This document shows, piece after piece, positions 36,201 through 44,568 of a stretch of DNA of 64,000 nucleotides; the first letter of the stretch is position 1; every line of letters begins with the position of its first letter. A program made the translations under genes and the position numbers. The notes under the pieces were generated by a model that did no database searches, was not told where the DNA came from, and saw nothing but the letters and a program-made list of their open reading frames with translations. Source of the stretch: Rhodocaloribacter sp964552015. GTDB taxonomy: Bacteria > Bacteroidota > Rhodothermia > Rhodothermales > ISCAR-4553. The DNA is taken from positions 59,008 to 123,007 of the forward strand of contig CAZKFR010000002.1 of assembly GCA_964552015.1 (NCBI GenBank), written 5' to 3'.

Positions 36201-39018
36201 GGGTGTCGAGTTGCTGCGTGCCGAGCGGCTCCTCGGTGCGCTCGCTGCGCCAGTGCAGACGCCCGTCGACGCCCACCTCGCGGACGCTGTGCCACTGCTG
36301 CCGGATCACCTCCACCGTCAGGCCGCGCACGGCGACCGGATGCCCGGCCGGGTCGACGGTCGCCACGTCCACCGTGATCTCCTTCGTCCGGCTCAGGTCG
36401 AGGAACGTCGTGGCGGGCTTGAGGCCGATGTAAAAAAGGCCGGGGTGGAGCGGGACGACGGTGCGGGCCGCGATCTCCTGCCGGGCGGGGTCGGTGACGG
36501 TGGCTTCGAAGACCAGGTCGCCGCCGCCGCCGGAGGCGTCGCCGGGCAGCGGGAGGCGGACGTCGAGCCGCCCTTCGTCGTCGAGGAGGGTGTCCCCGCG
36601 GGCGATCTCCCGGCGGTCGGCCTCGGGCGCGGTGAGGAGGCCGAACCGGTATCCGGGGTAACCGGGCGGGGCATAGGTGGCGGGGGTGCGGGTGAGCACG
36701 AACCGGACCGGTTGCCCGCGCATGGCCGCGCCGAAGAGGTAATGCCCGGTGACGGTACCCTCGAAGAAGTCGCCCGGTATGTAGGCCGGGGCTGCGGTCC
36801 GGGCGGTGACGCTGAAGGTTGCCGTACGGAAGGCATCCACGCGGAAAGAGCCCCGCGCGATGTCGCCGCGCTCGTAGGGGCCGCGCTCGGCGGCGGTGGT
36901 GTCGCCGGCATGGGCCACGCGGACGGTGTACACCCCGAGCGCCGCGCCGGGGGGGGCTTCCCAGGTCAGGTCGAACGTGCCGAGCGGACCGGGACGCAGG
37001 TAGCGGTCCAGCACCCGTTCATCACGCGGGCTTTCGATGAACAGGCGGATGCTGTCCGTGATGGGCTGCCAGTCGGCGTCGGTGCGGGTGCGCAGGATAC
37101 CCTTGAGGTGGACCGTCTCGCCGGCCCGGTACAGTCCTCGGTCCGTGAAGACACTGCCGGCGTCGGTGCGCGGTTCGGGCCACCAGGCGTAATCCACATC
37201 GAACCGGTAGGGTTCGAGTCCGTCGGTGAAGAGGCTGGACGTGAAGGCCACATCGCCGCCGTGCTCGACGATGACGTACTGTGTGGGCGCTTCGTACGGG
37301 TTGGGTGGGGTCAGGCCGAGGGTGGCCCAGCCGGGCGTCAGCGCGCGGCCCTGTTCGTCGGTGTGGCCTTCCCAGCGCACCCGGTTGGTCGCGTCGCGCA
37401 GGGTCACACGGGCGCCGGAGACGGGCCGGGCCGTGGCCAGTTCCGTCACGAAAACCAGGTTCTGGTGAGGGCTGAACTTGGCTGTCAACCCGAGCCGCGT
37501 CACCTGTACCAGGGCGCGGAAGGAGCGTGCGTGGCGCCAGCCGGGCTGCGGAGGTACTTCGAGATGGACGGCCACGATACCCGTGCTGTCGGTCAGGTAC
37601 GAGTCCAGCGGAAAGGGTACGATGTCCGGCCGATTGCGCTCGACCGGGAAGGTGAGCGGGACGCCGGCCGGGAGCCCGGCGGGGGCTTGGGTCTCGGCTT
37701 CGCCGTAATAATGCTCGTGGTCGTACACGGGCAGGAGCGGCACGATGTCGTCCGGTCCGACGCGTTGCAGCCCGACTCGCCCTTCTTTCAGGTTGGTCAC
37801 GTGTACCGGCAGGGCCGCCCGGGCGGAGGCTTCGATCACGAGCAGGCCCTGCGGCATCCGGATCGCCGGGGCCAGCGGCCGCGTGCGAAACCGCCACGCG
37901 GCGTGGTCCAGCACCTGGCCGAACGTGTCCGGCAGGCTGTCCAGCTCGAGCGTATACGGAGTCTCCGGGGCCCAGACCGGGGGGAGGGTGTGGGTCGTGC
38001 TCACCCGGTCGTCCTGCGCGTCGAGGCCCGGTGGCCAGACGACCGGGGGCGTGACGGTAAGCGCGTGCCGCAGGTCGCCGAAGCGGACGGGGTTGGAGAA
38101 CGTGAGGACCAGGCCGCGGGCGGGGTCGATGTCGGCGCGGCGGTCGTACCCGGTGGAGGTGACCGCCTCGAGCACGAGCGGACCGTACGTGGTGAAGCGG
38201 ACGACGGTGTCCCCGGCCATGCCGAGCGGGCCGCCGGCGGCCGGGAGGCCGGCCCGCAGGTGGATTTCATAGGACGTGCCGGGACGGAGCGGCTCGGCCG
38301 GGGTGAGCACGAGCACGGTGCTGTCCGGGCCGGCGGTCAGCGTGGCCGGCACGCGCATCCGCTCGGGAGTGCGGCGTACGAGTTGGACGTAGCCCCCGAC
38401 ACGGCCGATCGCCAGCGGCTGGTTGAACGTGAGCCGGATGGGCCGGGCGGGGTCGGCATAGCGGGCCCCATCGGCCGGCTCTGAAGCAACGAGACGGGGG
38501 CGGGGCGTCTCGAACGTCCATGTGAACGCCTTTTCCAGCGGGGTGCCGTCCAGCGCCTGCAGACCGGCGGCGACCGTAGCGCGGAAGGCCGTGGCCGGCG
38601 GCAGCGGCGTCGCCGGCTCGAAGACCAGGATCTGGGTGCCCACCCAGCGGAGCGTGCCCGGCACGGGCGGTGACAGCACGAGCGCCTCCGGCGGCACCTC
38701 CGGGGCCTCCCCGAGCGGCACCATGGGCCGGCTGAACGTCACCGAAACGACGGTCGCCGGGCCGGCCTCGACCATCTCCCCCAGCGGGGTGGCGGCCAGC
38801 GGACGCAGGGGGCCGTCCAGCACCGGGATGTATGCGGCCTCGCCCGGCACACCATCGAGCGGAACGTGCTCCGTGCTGAACACGACAGGGTAAGAGGCCG
38901 GGGATTCATGCCCCCCACAACCGCCTGCCAGCCCGAGCAGAAGCAGCAGGCCGGCCCAGAGCGGCATGCCGAGCAAGGAGGCCGTACGTCGCAGGAAGGC
39001 GGGGACGTGAATGAGCAT
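33253..39018 (-). CDS. alpha-2-macroglobulin family lipoprotein with thioester
   Basis: Periplasmic protease-trap-like lipoprotein of 1921 residues. Signal peptide with lipobox LAGGC places the lipid on C34. Serial beta-sandwich macroglobulin domains occupy about 50-1250, including several Ig-like FTWTFETPRP strands and an acid/glycine-rich bait-like segment around GGGGG. The thioester motif CLEQ starts at C1417 (YGCLEQ) at the head of the alpha-toroid domain (about 1400-1700), so covalent trapping of an attacking protease is chemically possible. The last 200 residues form the receptor-binding-like domain. Bacterial homologues often sit beside pbpC (PBP1C); none is adjacent here. The long upstream frame extension is not supported. 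Confidence 0.93.
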   Translation of the reverse strand: MLIHVPAFLRRTASLLGMPLWAGLLLLLGLAGGCGGHESPASYPVVFSTEHVPLDGVPGEAAYIPVLDGPLRPLAATPLGEMVEAGPATVVSVTFSRPMVPLGEAPEVPPEALVLSPPVPGTLRWVGTQILVFEPATPLPPATAFRATVAAGLQALDGTPLEKAFTWTFETPRPRLVASEPADGARYADPARPIRLTFNQPLAIGRVGGYVQLVRRTPERMRVPATLTAGPDSTVLVLTPAEPLRPGTSYEIHLRAGLPAAGGPLGMAGDTVVRFTTYGPLVLEAVTSTGYDRRADIDPARGLVLTFSNPVRFGDLRHALTVTPPVVWPPGLDAQDDRVSTTHTLPPVWAPETPYTLELDSLPDTFGQVLDHAAWRFRTRPLAPAIRMPQGLLVIEASARAALPVHVTNLKEGRVGLQRVGPDDIVPLLPVYDHEHYYGEAETQAPAGLPAGVPLTFPVERNRPDIVPFPLDSYLTDSTGIVAVHLEVPPQPGWRHARSFRALVQVTRLGLTAKFSPHQNLVFVTELATARPVSGARVTLRDATNRVRWEGHTDEQGRALTPGWATLGLTPPNPYEAPTQYVIVEHGGDVAFTSSLFTDGLEPYRFDVDYAWWPEPRTDAGSVFTDRGLYRAGETVHLKGILRTRTDADWQPITDSIRLFIESPRDERVLDRYLRPGPLGTFDLTWEAPPGAALGVYTVRVAHAGDTTAAERGPYERGDIARGSFRVDAFRTATFSVTARTAAPAYIPGDFFEGTVTGHYLFGAAMRGQPVRFVLTRTPATYAPPGYPGYRFGLLTAPEADRREIARGDTLLDDEGRLDVRLPLPGDASGGGGDLVFEATVTDPARQEIAARTVVPLHPGLFYIGLKPATTFLDLSRTKEITVDVATVDPAGHPVAVRGLTVEVIRQQWHSVREVGVDGRLHWRSERTEEPLGTQQLDTRAGEARRLHIPIDRGGSYLIRASGTDLRGNVVRTEAFFYATGAGYVAWARADDDRIDLVPERTTYRPGETARFMVASPFERATALITVERDGILSSRVETLVGSAPQIEIPLTEAHLPNVFVSVILLHGRTAPPTAAADAGAPAFKVGYAGIRVDPGVRHLSVEVLPERAPMRPGEEATVTIQVRDAAGRGVPAEVTFAAVDAGVLNLLGYHLPDPFDAFYGPQPLRVLTSETRARLVRQRNFGQKEEDLGGGGGTAEYMLRQDFRPLAHWVPSLQTDAGGRATVRFTLPQSLTTFRLMAVAVAGGNRFGAGRRDLLVTQPLVLQPALPRFARRGDRFEAGVLVSNRTDRDGRVVVTARAEGLTLTGPASHELVLAPGATREVRFGWAAEHPDTARITFEASMANVRDALQWPLPVRLPTTRETSATFASTEQSTREVLRIPADALPGLGHFSVRLASTALAGLDGATRYLFQYPYGCLEQRTSRIRPLLLADNLFAAFDLNALHGDRNAAVQAWLDDLPAYWTGDGFALWPGGRHANPYVSAYVVLALAEARAAGYALPERLLAGALDALEQQVRNPSDRPAYYDRAVWNDTRTLMLYALVRHGRLLEDEAFSLAEALLRDPRSSVEGQSLMLRTVVRANSRALATLRPRLLDRLRSRVRVEGSVAYFSIPPDPDWGWVFASDTRATALGMTALIEADPTAETRLLAERMLRFLMSRRTPGHWGTTQENVAAVEALATYFASFEKAPPDFVAELRVDSALLLREAFRGSSLTVFTHEQSLDTWPPGSTLPVEIRKTGPGRLYYSLLLETYRDTPLPARDQGLRVARTIQRLDKQGHPVGRAMTSGEERVTLQAGDLVRVTLRLSSPAGRHYVVVDDPLPAGLEALNAAFETTARDAVQDTGTERWWGSFTHTELHDDRVLLFADYLQRGEHTYTYVARATTPGTFVHPPARGEMMYEPSVYGHTPTGTLVVQPPPPETARR

Positions 39019-39157
39019 GGGGACCGGATACCGGTGTACCGGGTAACAGCCGCTGGAAGGAAGGTGGTGTGCGGCGGAGGATGTCCACCCGGCAATATAA
39101 CGGAAGGAGTCGAATGAACGGGCTGTACCGCGTGATAATTGAAAGAAAGGACCGGGG

Positions 39158-40054
39158 TTACAACCCGGCTTGCCCGGTCGCGTCGTCGTTCGGCAGCGTA
39201 CGGATGTAGGCGTAGAGACCTGCCACCTCCGCATCGGTGAAGTGAGCGAAGGCCCGCCAGGGCATATACTTCGGGTCGAGGATGCGCCCGTCCGGTGTGA
39301 CACCCCCGCGCAGGGCGGTGGCAAACTGCTCGAGCGTCCAGTTCCGGACCGGGAGCAGATCCGGACTGTAGGGACCGGCCGGGTCGGGATGGGGGCCTCC
39401 GCGCAACCCGATCCCATGGCAATCGGTGCAGATCGTTCCTGCACGGTAGGCACCGTAGGCCACGGTGGGTGCCATGGCAGGAGCCACGTCGGGTGGATCT
39501 ACATCCACCCCAGCCATCAACTGGGGCATGGTGACGGGGCTGAACGTGATGGCCATACGACCGATGGGACCCAGGGTCGTGGGCTGATGAACATTGTCCA
39601 CCGGTGGTATGGTTTGCAGGTAAGCGATGAGCGCCGCCACCTCATTATCGGCCAGGTTGCGGTACATGGTGGAGGGCATCATCAGGAGGCCACGACCCTC
39701 CTTGTTAACCCCATGGCGGAGGGCCCGCTCCCAGTCTGCGGGGGTGTAGGTTTGCCCGATACCCCCCTCGCCGGCCGTGAGGTTGGTGACAGCAATCCGG
39801 GCAAAGGGCATCGCGTCGATCTGCGTTCCGCTCAGATCGGCACCGTGGCATTCCCTGCATCCCAGCGTGCGTACGAGATGGGCGCCGTGTGCCAGGGAGG
39901 CGGTGTCGGACGGGATCATGGGCGACGCGTCAGGAAGTGCATATTTCTGGTCAAACTTTGACCCACCGGTGAGGTAGATCGCCGTACCCACAAGCAGGAG
40001 CAGGAGGCACAATCCACCGATAGAAAACGAAATCCATTTGAGCAGCTTTTTCAT
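39158..40054 (-). CDS. diheme c-type cytochrome, membrane-anchored
   Basis: Electron-transfer protein of 298 residues. Residues 8-28 form one uncleaved-looking N-terminal membrane helix, and the rest is periplasmic. Two heme c sites are visible: C66-x-x-C69-H70 and C209-x-x-C212-H213. Likely axial methionines are M126 (LMMPSTMY) and M264 (PKYMPWRAF). The protein is two tandem cytochrome c domains of similar layout (WERALRHGV and LEQFATALRGGV precede each Met). It is divergent from a cytochrome P460 gene, and the shared 425-bp region makes a redox partnership plausible. Codon usage looks a little less GC-biased than neighbouring genes. Confidence 0.9.
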   Translation of the reverse strand: MKKLLKWISFSIGGLCLLLLLVGTAIYLTGGSKFDQKYALPDASPMIPSDTASLAHGAHLVRTLGCRECHGADLSGTQIDAMPFARIAVTNLTAGEGGIGQTYTPADWERALRHGVNKEGRGLLMMPSTMYRNLADNEVAALIAYLQTIPPVDNVHQPTTLGPIGRMAITFSPVTMPQLMAGVDVDPPDVAPAMAPTVAYGAYRAGTICTDCHGIGLRGGPHPDPAGPYSPDLLPVRNWTLEQFATALRGGVTPDGRILDPKYMPWRAFAHFTDAEVAGLYAYIRTLPNDDATGQAGL

Positions 40055-40378
40055 GACCGTAATCAGTTTGTGAAGGGGAGGAGCACCTGCCGGCTGCTAC
40101 AGGAAGGCACGAGCCTGTGGGTTCGTTGAGGACGACGGGCTCGTCATGGGGCAAGCTGGACCGAGAAACCGTTGTTGCGGGGTCGGGAGACCTGTCGGCG
40201 AACGGGCGGCTAACGTAGCAACGACGTGAGGAAAGAAGTGACGTAGGCGGACGGGGCGCACTCCGAGCCCTTTGCGCCCTGTCCCACGCGGTTTCACCCA
40301 CCTGCCGGGAAGAATAGCCTTCGTCCAACGTAGCACCTCGCAGCGAGAGTGTCAAGCGTGGCGCGAGCGCCGGATCCG

Positions 40379-40407
40379 TTGCGGAAAAGTATGAAGATGG
40401 TTAGAAT
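40379..40407 (+). promoter_or_regulatory. candidate promoter of the cytochrome P460 gene
   Basis: TTGCGG and TAGAAT separated by 17 bp. The -10 element matches five of six sigma-70 consensus bases, the -35 only three. Bacteroidota proper use a different consensus, so this is tentative. Confidence 0.3.
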
Positions 40408-40423
40408 GTGCCGTGATCCGTCC

Positions 40424-40438
40424 TTCCCGATTCGGGAA
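40424..40438. promoter_or_regulatory. 15-base palindrome, candidate operator
   Basis: TTCCCGA-T-TCGGGAA is a perfect inverted repeat. It lies about 10 bases downstream of the likely transcription start and 41 bases before the P460 ATG, a position suited to repression. Confidence 0.4.
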
Positions 40439-40479
40439 CGTGACCTTCGGTTTTTTCCACCGCAACCGTAGAGGTACCT

Positions 40480-41043
40480 ATGAAACGTTTTGCCAAGATC
40501 ATTCCTGTCGGAGGGTCGTTGTTACTCCTGGCCTTTGTATACGCTGCCTGTGGTGGCGGCAACGAGCGCCAGGAAGCGCCTGCCGAGGAGATGGCGTCGG
40601 CCGAGATGGCGTTGCCGGACACGACCGGAGCTTCCGTCTGGGCCTACCTGCAGCAGGCCGACTATCAGAACAACTGGTCGCTCTGGCCGGAGAAAGGCGA
40701 ACTGTACACCGGTCAGGAGCCGCACGGGATGTTGCTGACGACGTACCTGAACGACGTCGCCTACGAGGCCCTCATGAACAAGGCCGGTGCGATGCCGCCC
40801 GGGGCCATCATCGTGAAGGAGAACTATATGCCGGACAGCAGTCTGGCCGCTGTCACGGTGATGTACAAGGTGGAAGGCTACAATGCCCTGCACAACGACT
40901 GGTTCTTCTCGAAGCACCGGCCGGACGGGTCGCTGGACCAGTCGCCCGAAGGAATGGCCCTCGAGGGGCGTGTGCCGGGCTGTCAGAACTGCCACATGGG
41001 GCGGAAAGATAACGACTACATCTTCACCGGAGCGCTGCAGTGA
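40480..41043 (+). CDS. cytochrome P460 family lipoprotein
   Basis: Exported protein of 187 residues with lipobox VYAAC (lipidated C24), then a short acidic linker and the P460 domain (about 50-187). The heme is bound by C168-x-x-C171-H172 near the C-terminus. The family motifs EPHGMLLTTYLN, GAIIVKENY and VTVMYKVEGYN are present. K130 in VMYK is the candidate lysine for the heme crosslink typical of P460 cytochromes, by position only. Characterised members oxidise hydroxylamine or nitric oxide; the role in a heterotroph is probably detoxification or is unknown. Divergent from a diheme cytochrome c that could accept its electrons. Confidence 0.9.
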   Translation: MKRFAKIIPVGGSLLLLAFVYAACGGGNERQEAPAEEMASAEMALPDTTGASVWAYLQQADYQNNWSLWPEKGELYTGQEPHGMLLTTYLNDVAYEALMNKAGAMPPGAIIVKENYMPDSSLAAVTVMYKVEGYNALHNDWFFSKHRPDGSLDQSPEGMALEGRVPGCQNCHMGRKDNDYIFTGALQ

Positions 41044-41058
41044 GTCGCATGGCCCGCT

Positions 41059-42837
41059 TCAGTGCAGGATGACGACCCGCCGGACGACGTGCCGGTCGCC
41101 CGCCTCGAACCGGCCGAGGTACACGCCGGAGGCCAGACCCGACACGTCGAGCACGAGGGTGTGCACGCCGGGGCCGCGCAGCCCGGCCTCGTAGGTGCGG
41201 GCGCGCCGGCCGAGCAGGTCCGTCAGCATGACCGTCACCGGGCGGGTGTCGCCCAGCGAAAAGACCAGCCGTAGCGTCGAGGACGCCGGGTTCGGATACA
41301 GCGCCGTCAGGCGTACCGGATCCGGCGTCCCGGCGTCTTCGGTGCCGGTGACGATCAGGTCGTCCGTGCTGACGGCCGGGCTGAGGGTGGAGAGCATCCC
41401 GAGCCGGCTCAGGGCCGCCACGCGGAAATAGTCGGGCGGGTCGGGGGGCACGTCGTAGCGGATGCCTTCCCAGGTCGTGGCGGTGGCGGGTACGACGGCG
41501 ACGAGGTCGGCCGGGACGGCTTCGGGCGGGCTGCCGCTTCGCATGAAGACGGCGTAGGCCCGGACGGGATCGGTGGCGCTTCCGGCGGAGGCCGTCCACG
41601 CGAGCCGGAACGAGGTGGTGACGAGGTCGTCGCGGAGGGCGGGCGCCGTGGGGACCGTGGCTTCGAAGCGGTGGGTCATCGGGGCAGGGAGCGCCGGGTG
41701 CGGATAGGCCACGGCCAGGTCGTCGGCGATGGCGAGCAGGTGGTCGTAGCGGAAGAAGGCCTGGCCCTGGGCGCCGGCCACGCGGGTCGTATCGATCTGG
41801 GCCAGGATCTCCTCGCGGACGATGGACTTGAACGGCCCCAGCCCGGCGAAGATGGGCAGGCCGCCGGCGCCGGACACCCAGTCTCGGACGAGGTAGTCGA
41901 AGTCGGGAGAATCGACGTCGTTGCCGGGTTCGGGCGTGCGCCCGATGTTGAAGTAGAGCTGGGGGGCGAGGTAGTCGTGCAGCCCTTCCTGGAGCCACCG
42001 CCGGCTCTCCTGAAAGACGTCGGTGAAGGCCCAGAGGGCGGGCCAGGCACCCGGAAACGGCTCGTAGTTGCCCAGCGGGGCCGAGCCGATCTTCACCCAG
42101 GGCTTGACGGCCAGGACGCGGGCATAGACGTCCCGCACGAAGCGGGTCACGTTGTCCCGTCGCCAGTCGTCGATGAGGTCGAAGCCGCGGGGGTTGAACT
42201 GGAAGGCGGCTCCGTCTTCCGGCAGGCCGCCGGCGGGATAACGGATGAAGTCGAAGTGGATGGCGTCCAGGTCGTACCCTTCGACGATCTCCATGACGTT
42301 GTCGACGAGCCAGGCGCGGGCTTCGTCGGAGGAGGGATCGATCCACGGACTCCCGTCGACGAACTGCACCCACTCGGGGTGGGCGTGGATGACGTGCGGT
42401 GGGTCGTCGACGCCGGCAAAGAGGCTCTCGGTCGTCGTGTCGCCGACGCGGAAGACGTTGAACCACACGTGCAACTCCATCCCCAGTGCGTGGGCCTCGT
42501 CGATGGCAACGGCCAGCGGGTCGTAGCCGGGGTCGACCCCCGGGCCGCGCAGGCGGGCCGACCAGGGCAGGCGGGCGCTCGGGTACATCGCATCCCCGCG
42601 GGCCACCGCCTGGAAGATGAAGGTGTTCATCCCGAGGGCATGGGCCGTGCGGATCCGGTCGCGGAGGTCGTCGGCCTGCTTCGCCGGCGTGTCCAGCGTA
42701 CTCGCCGGCCATCCTCCATCTCCGAGCACCGTGGCGAACCACACGGCGCGCGTCTCGAACAGCGGCGCGGGCTGACTGTGGGAAGAGGCCGCGTACAGGG
42801 CGGAGAGGCAGAGCAGTAGGAACAGGCGGCGCGGCAT
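41059..42837 (-). CDS. secreted GHL10-type glycoside hydrolase-like protein with T9SS-like tail
   Basis: Exported protein of 592 residues. Signal peptide 1-22 (LFLLLCLSALYAASSHSQ). Residues about 25-345 form the TIM-barrel of the GHL10 (formerly DUF187) family: ETRAVWFATV, NTFIFQAVARGDAMYPS, GMELHVWFNVFR, DAIHFDFIRYP and KPWVKIGSAPLGNY. The acidic residues in DAIHFDFIRYP and the HVWF strand are the probable active-site strands. Residues 365-490 look like Fn3. Residues 515-592 form a C-terminal sorting domain (YPNPASSTL, LVLDVSGLASGVYLGRFE) of the type A T9SS class, implying surface display or release. The natural glycan is unknown. Confidence 0.88.
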   Translation of the reverse strand: MPRRLFLLLCLSALYAASSHSQPAPLFETRAVWFATVLGDGGWPASTLDTPAKQADDLRDRIRTAHALGMNTFIFQAVARGDAMYPSARLPWSARLRGPGVDPGYDPLAVAIDEAHALGMELHVWFNVFRVGDTTTESLFAGVDDPPHVIHAHPEWVQFVDGSPWIDPSSDEARAWLVDNVMEIVEGYDLDAIHFDFIRYPAGGLPEDGAAFQFNPRGFDLIDDWRRDNVTRFVRDVYARVLAVKPWVKIGSAPLGNYEPFPGAWPALWAFTDVFQESRRWLQEGLHDYLAPQLYFNIGRTPEPGNDVDSPDFDYLVRDWVSGAGGLPIFAGLGPFKSIVREEILAQIDTTRVAGAQGQAFFRYDHLLAIADDLAVAYPHPALPAPMTHRFEATVPTAPALRDDLVTTSFRLAWTASAGSATDPVRAYAVFMRSGSPPEAVPADLVAVVPATATTWEGIRYDVPPDPPDYFRVAALSRLGMLSTLSPAVSTDDLIVTGTEDAGTPDPVRLTALYPNPASSTLRLVFSLGDTRPVTVMLTDLLGRRARTYEAGLRGPGVHTLVLDVSGLASGVYLGRFEAGDRHVVRRVVILH

Positions 42838-42948
42838 GGGTGCGGGGGCTTGGGCGCGAGGAACCTTTCGCGCCGTCAAGATAGGAATTTTTCGTTTCGT
42901 CTTGCGCTTCCAGGCGCCAGGTGGGATGTTGCGCCGGGAGGGAGCCCT

Positions 42949-44568
42949 ATGCCTGATCACGCCGGTACCGACGCTCGAGGAAGCACCACCGCCCCCGCCC
43001 CGGAAGCGGGGGGGGAGCAGCCCGTCCGGCTGTGCGTCATCGACCTGGGGACCAACTCGTTCCACACCGTGATCGTCGATGCGTACCCGAACGGCACCTT
43101 CGTCGTGGTGGACCGGCTCAAGGATATGGTGCGCCTGGGCGAGGGCGGGCTGGTGACGCATCGGCTGCAGGAGGCCGCCATGGACCGGGGGGTGGAGGCC
43201 CTCCGGCGCATCCGGCTGCTGGCCGAGGGATGGGGCGTGAGCGAGTACCTGGCCTATGCGACGAGCGCCATCCGCGAAGCCGAAAACGGCGGCGACTTCA
43301 TCGCCCGCGTGCAGGAGGACGTGGGGCTGCGCATCCGTCCCATCAGCGGGGCCTTCGAGGCGGAGTTGATCTACAAGGGCGTTCGCCGTGCGGTGGACCT
43401 GCCCGAGCCGGCTCTGCTGGTCGACATCGGGGGCGGCTCGACGGAGTTCATCGTCGGCACGGCGCAGACCATGCACATGGCCATGAGTCTCAAGCTCGGC
43501 GCCGCCCGGATGACCCAGGCGTTCATCCACACGGACCCGGTCGAGCGCGGCGAGTTCAAGGCGTTGCGGGCGTATTACCGCGAGTACCTCGCGCCGGTCT
43601 ACGAGGCCGTCCGCCGGCATGGTGTGCGCGAGATCGTGGGCTCCTCGGGCACGATGGAGAACCTGGCGCAGGTGTACCTGCAGCTCTTCGGGCCGGCCGG
43701 GGCCTCGCCGTTCCACGAGGTGTACGAGGCGAAGACGTTCCGGCAGGTCACGAAAAAGATCATGCGGTCGACGCGGGCCGAACGGGCGGCACTGCCCGGC
43801 ATCGACGAAAAGCGGCGGGACCAGATCGTGGCCGGGGCGATGCTGGTCGACGTGCTGCTGAAAGACCTGCCGATCGAGCGGGTGCGTCTTTCACCACATG
43901 CCCTGCGCGAGGGGATGGTGGTGCACTTCATCGAGCAGAACAGCGGCCGGATGCGCCAGCTGGCTGCCCACACCGGCGTGCGGCGGCGCAGTGTCTACGA
44001 ACTCGGCTTCCGCTTCCAGTGGGAACAGGCGCACGCCCGGCACGTGGCCGACCTTGCCCTCACGCTCTTCGACGCCACCCGCTCGCTCCACGGCCTCGGC
44101 GACGAAGACCGCGAGCTGCTCGAATACGCCGCGCTGCTGCACGACATTGGCTATCACATCAGCCACCGGGCGCATCACAAGCACGCCCTCTACCTGATCC
44201 AGCACGCCGACCTGCGGGGTTTTCACCCGGACGAGGTGGCCGTCATGGCGAACGTGGCACGGTATCATCGCCGGGCGTTTCCCAAGTCCTCCCACGAGGC
44301 CTACATGGCGCTCTCGAAGGCCGAGCGCCGGCGGGTACGGCGGCTGGCCGCGCTGCTGCGCCTGGCCGAAGGGCTGGACCGCAGCCATTTCCAGAACGTC
44401 ATCCGCCTGGAGGCGCATCTCACCGACGAGGCCCTGCACCTGAGGCTGACGACGAAGAGCGACCCGGCGCTGGAGGTCTGGGGCACCCGCCACGCTGCGG
44501 ACCTGTTCGAGGCGACGTTCGGACGGCGGGTCGAGGTCGAGGTGAGGGCCGGGGATCAGGAGGGGTGA
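42949..44568 (+). CDS. ppx: exopolyphosphatase/guanosine pentaphosphatase with HD domain
   Basis: Cytoplasmic Ppx/GppA enzyme of 539 residues that removes terminal phosphate from polyphosphate and possibly pppGpp. The ASKHA ATPase-like fold occupies about 25-320: VIDLGTNSFH (D32), TSAIREAENG, DIGGGSTEF (D159-E166) and GSSGTMENL. An HD domain follows (about 335-500) with H398-D399 in LLHDIGYHISH and further histidines nearby. The ATG at 42949 is preferred over a longer in-frame start because GGGAGGGAG lies 4 bases upstream. It overlaps the convergent ParA gene by 13 bp and heads the polyphosphate-linked group. Confidence 0.93.
   Translation: MPDHAGTDARGSTTAPAPEAGGEQPVRLCVIDLGTNSFHTVIVDAYPNGTFVVVDRLKDMVRLGEGGLVTHRLQEAAMDRGVEALRRIRLLAEGWGVSEYLAYATSAIREAENGGDFIARVQEDVGLRIRPISGAFEAELIYKGVRRAVDLPEPALLVDIGGGSTEFIVGTAQTMHMAMSLKLGAARMTQAFIHTDPVERGEFKALRAYYREYLAPVYEAVRRHGVREIVGSSGTMENLAQVYLQLFGPAGASPFHEVYEAKTFRQVTKKIMRSTRAERAALPGIDEKRRDQIVAGAMLVDVLLKDLPIERVRLSPHALREGMVVHFIEQNSGRMRQLAAHTGVRRRSVYELGFRFQWEQAHARHVADLALTLFDATRSLHGLGDEDRELLEYAALLHDIGYHISHRAHHKHALYLIQHADLRGFHPDEVAVMANVARYHRRAFPKSSHEAYMALSKAERRRVRRLAALLRLAEGLDRSHFQNVIRLEAHLTDEALHLRLTTKSDPALEVWGTRHAADLFEATFGRRVEVEVRAGDQEG

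Larger units (their letters stand above)
40055..40479. other. divergent regulatory region between two cytochrome genes
   Basis: No gene is supported in these 425 bp. The half nearer the P460 gene holds a sigma-70-like candidate (TTGCGG at 40379-40384, 17 bp, TAGAAT at 40402-40407) and a perfect 15-base palindrome at 40424-40438. GAGG at 40471-40474 is a plausible ribosome site for P460. Nothing convincing is seen in the half next to the cytochrome c gene. Confidence 0.5.

Noticed and set aside
34390..38484. Plus-strand frame of 1364 codons within the alpha-2-macroglobulin gene
   Set aside because: Translation is Gly/Arg/His-rich without domain features, while the minus strand encodes a full-length, motif-bearing lipoprotein. 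It is an antisense shadow.
39158..40479. Horizontal transfer of the cytochrome region
   Set aside because: GC looks slightly lower by eye, but there is no integrase, tRNA or flanking repeat, so the evidence is too thin to claim.
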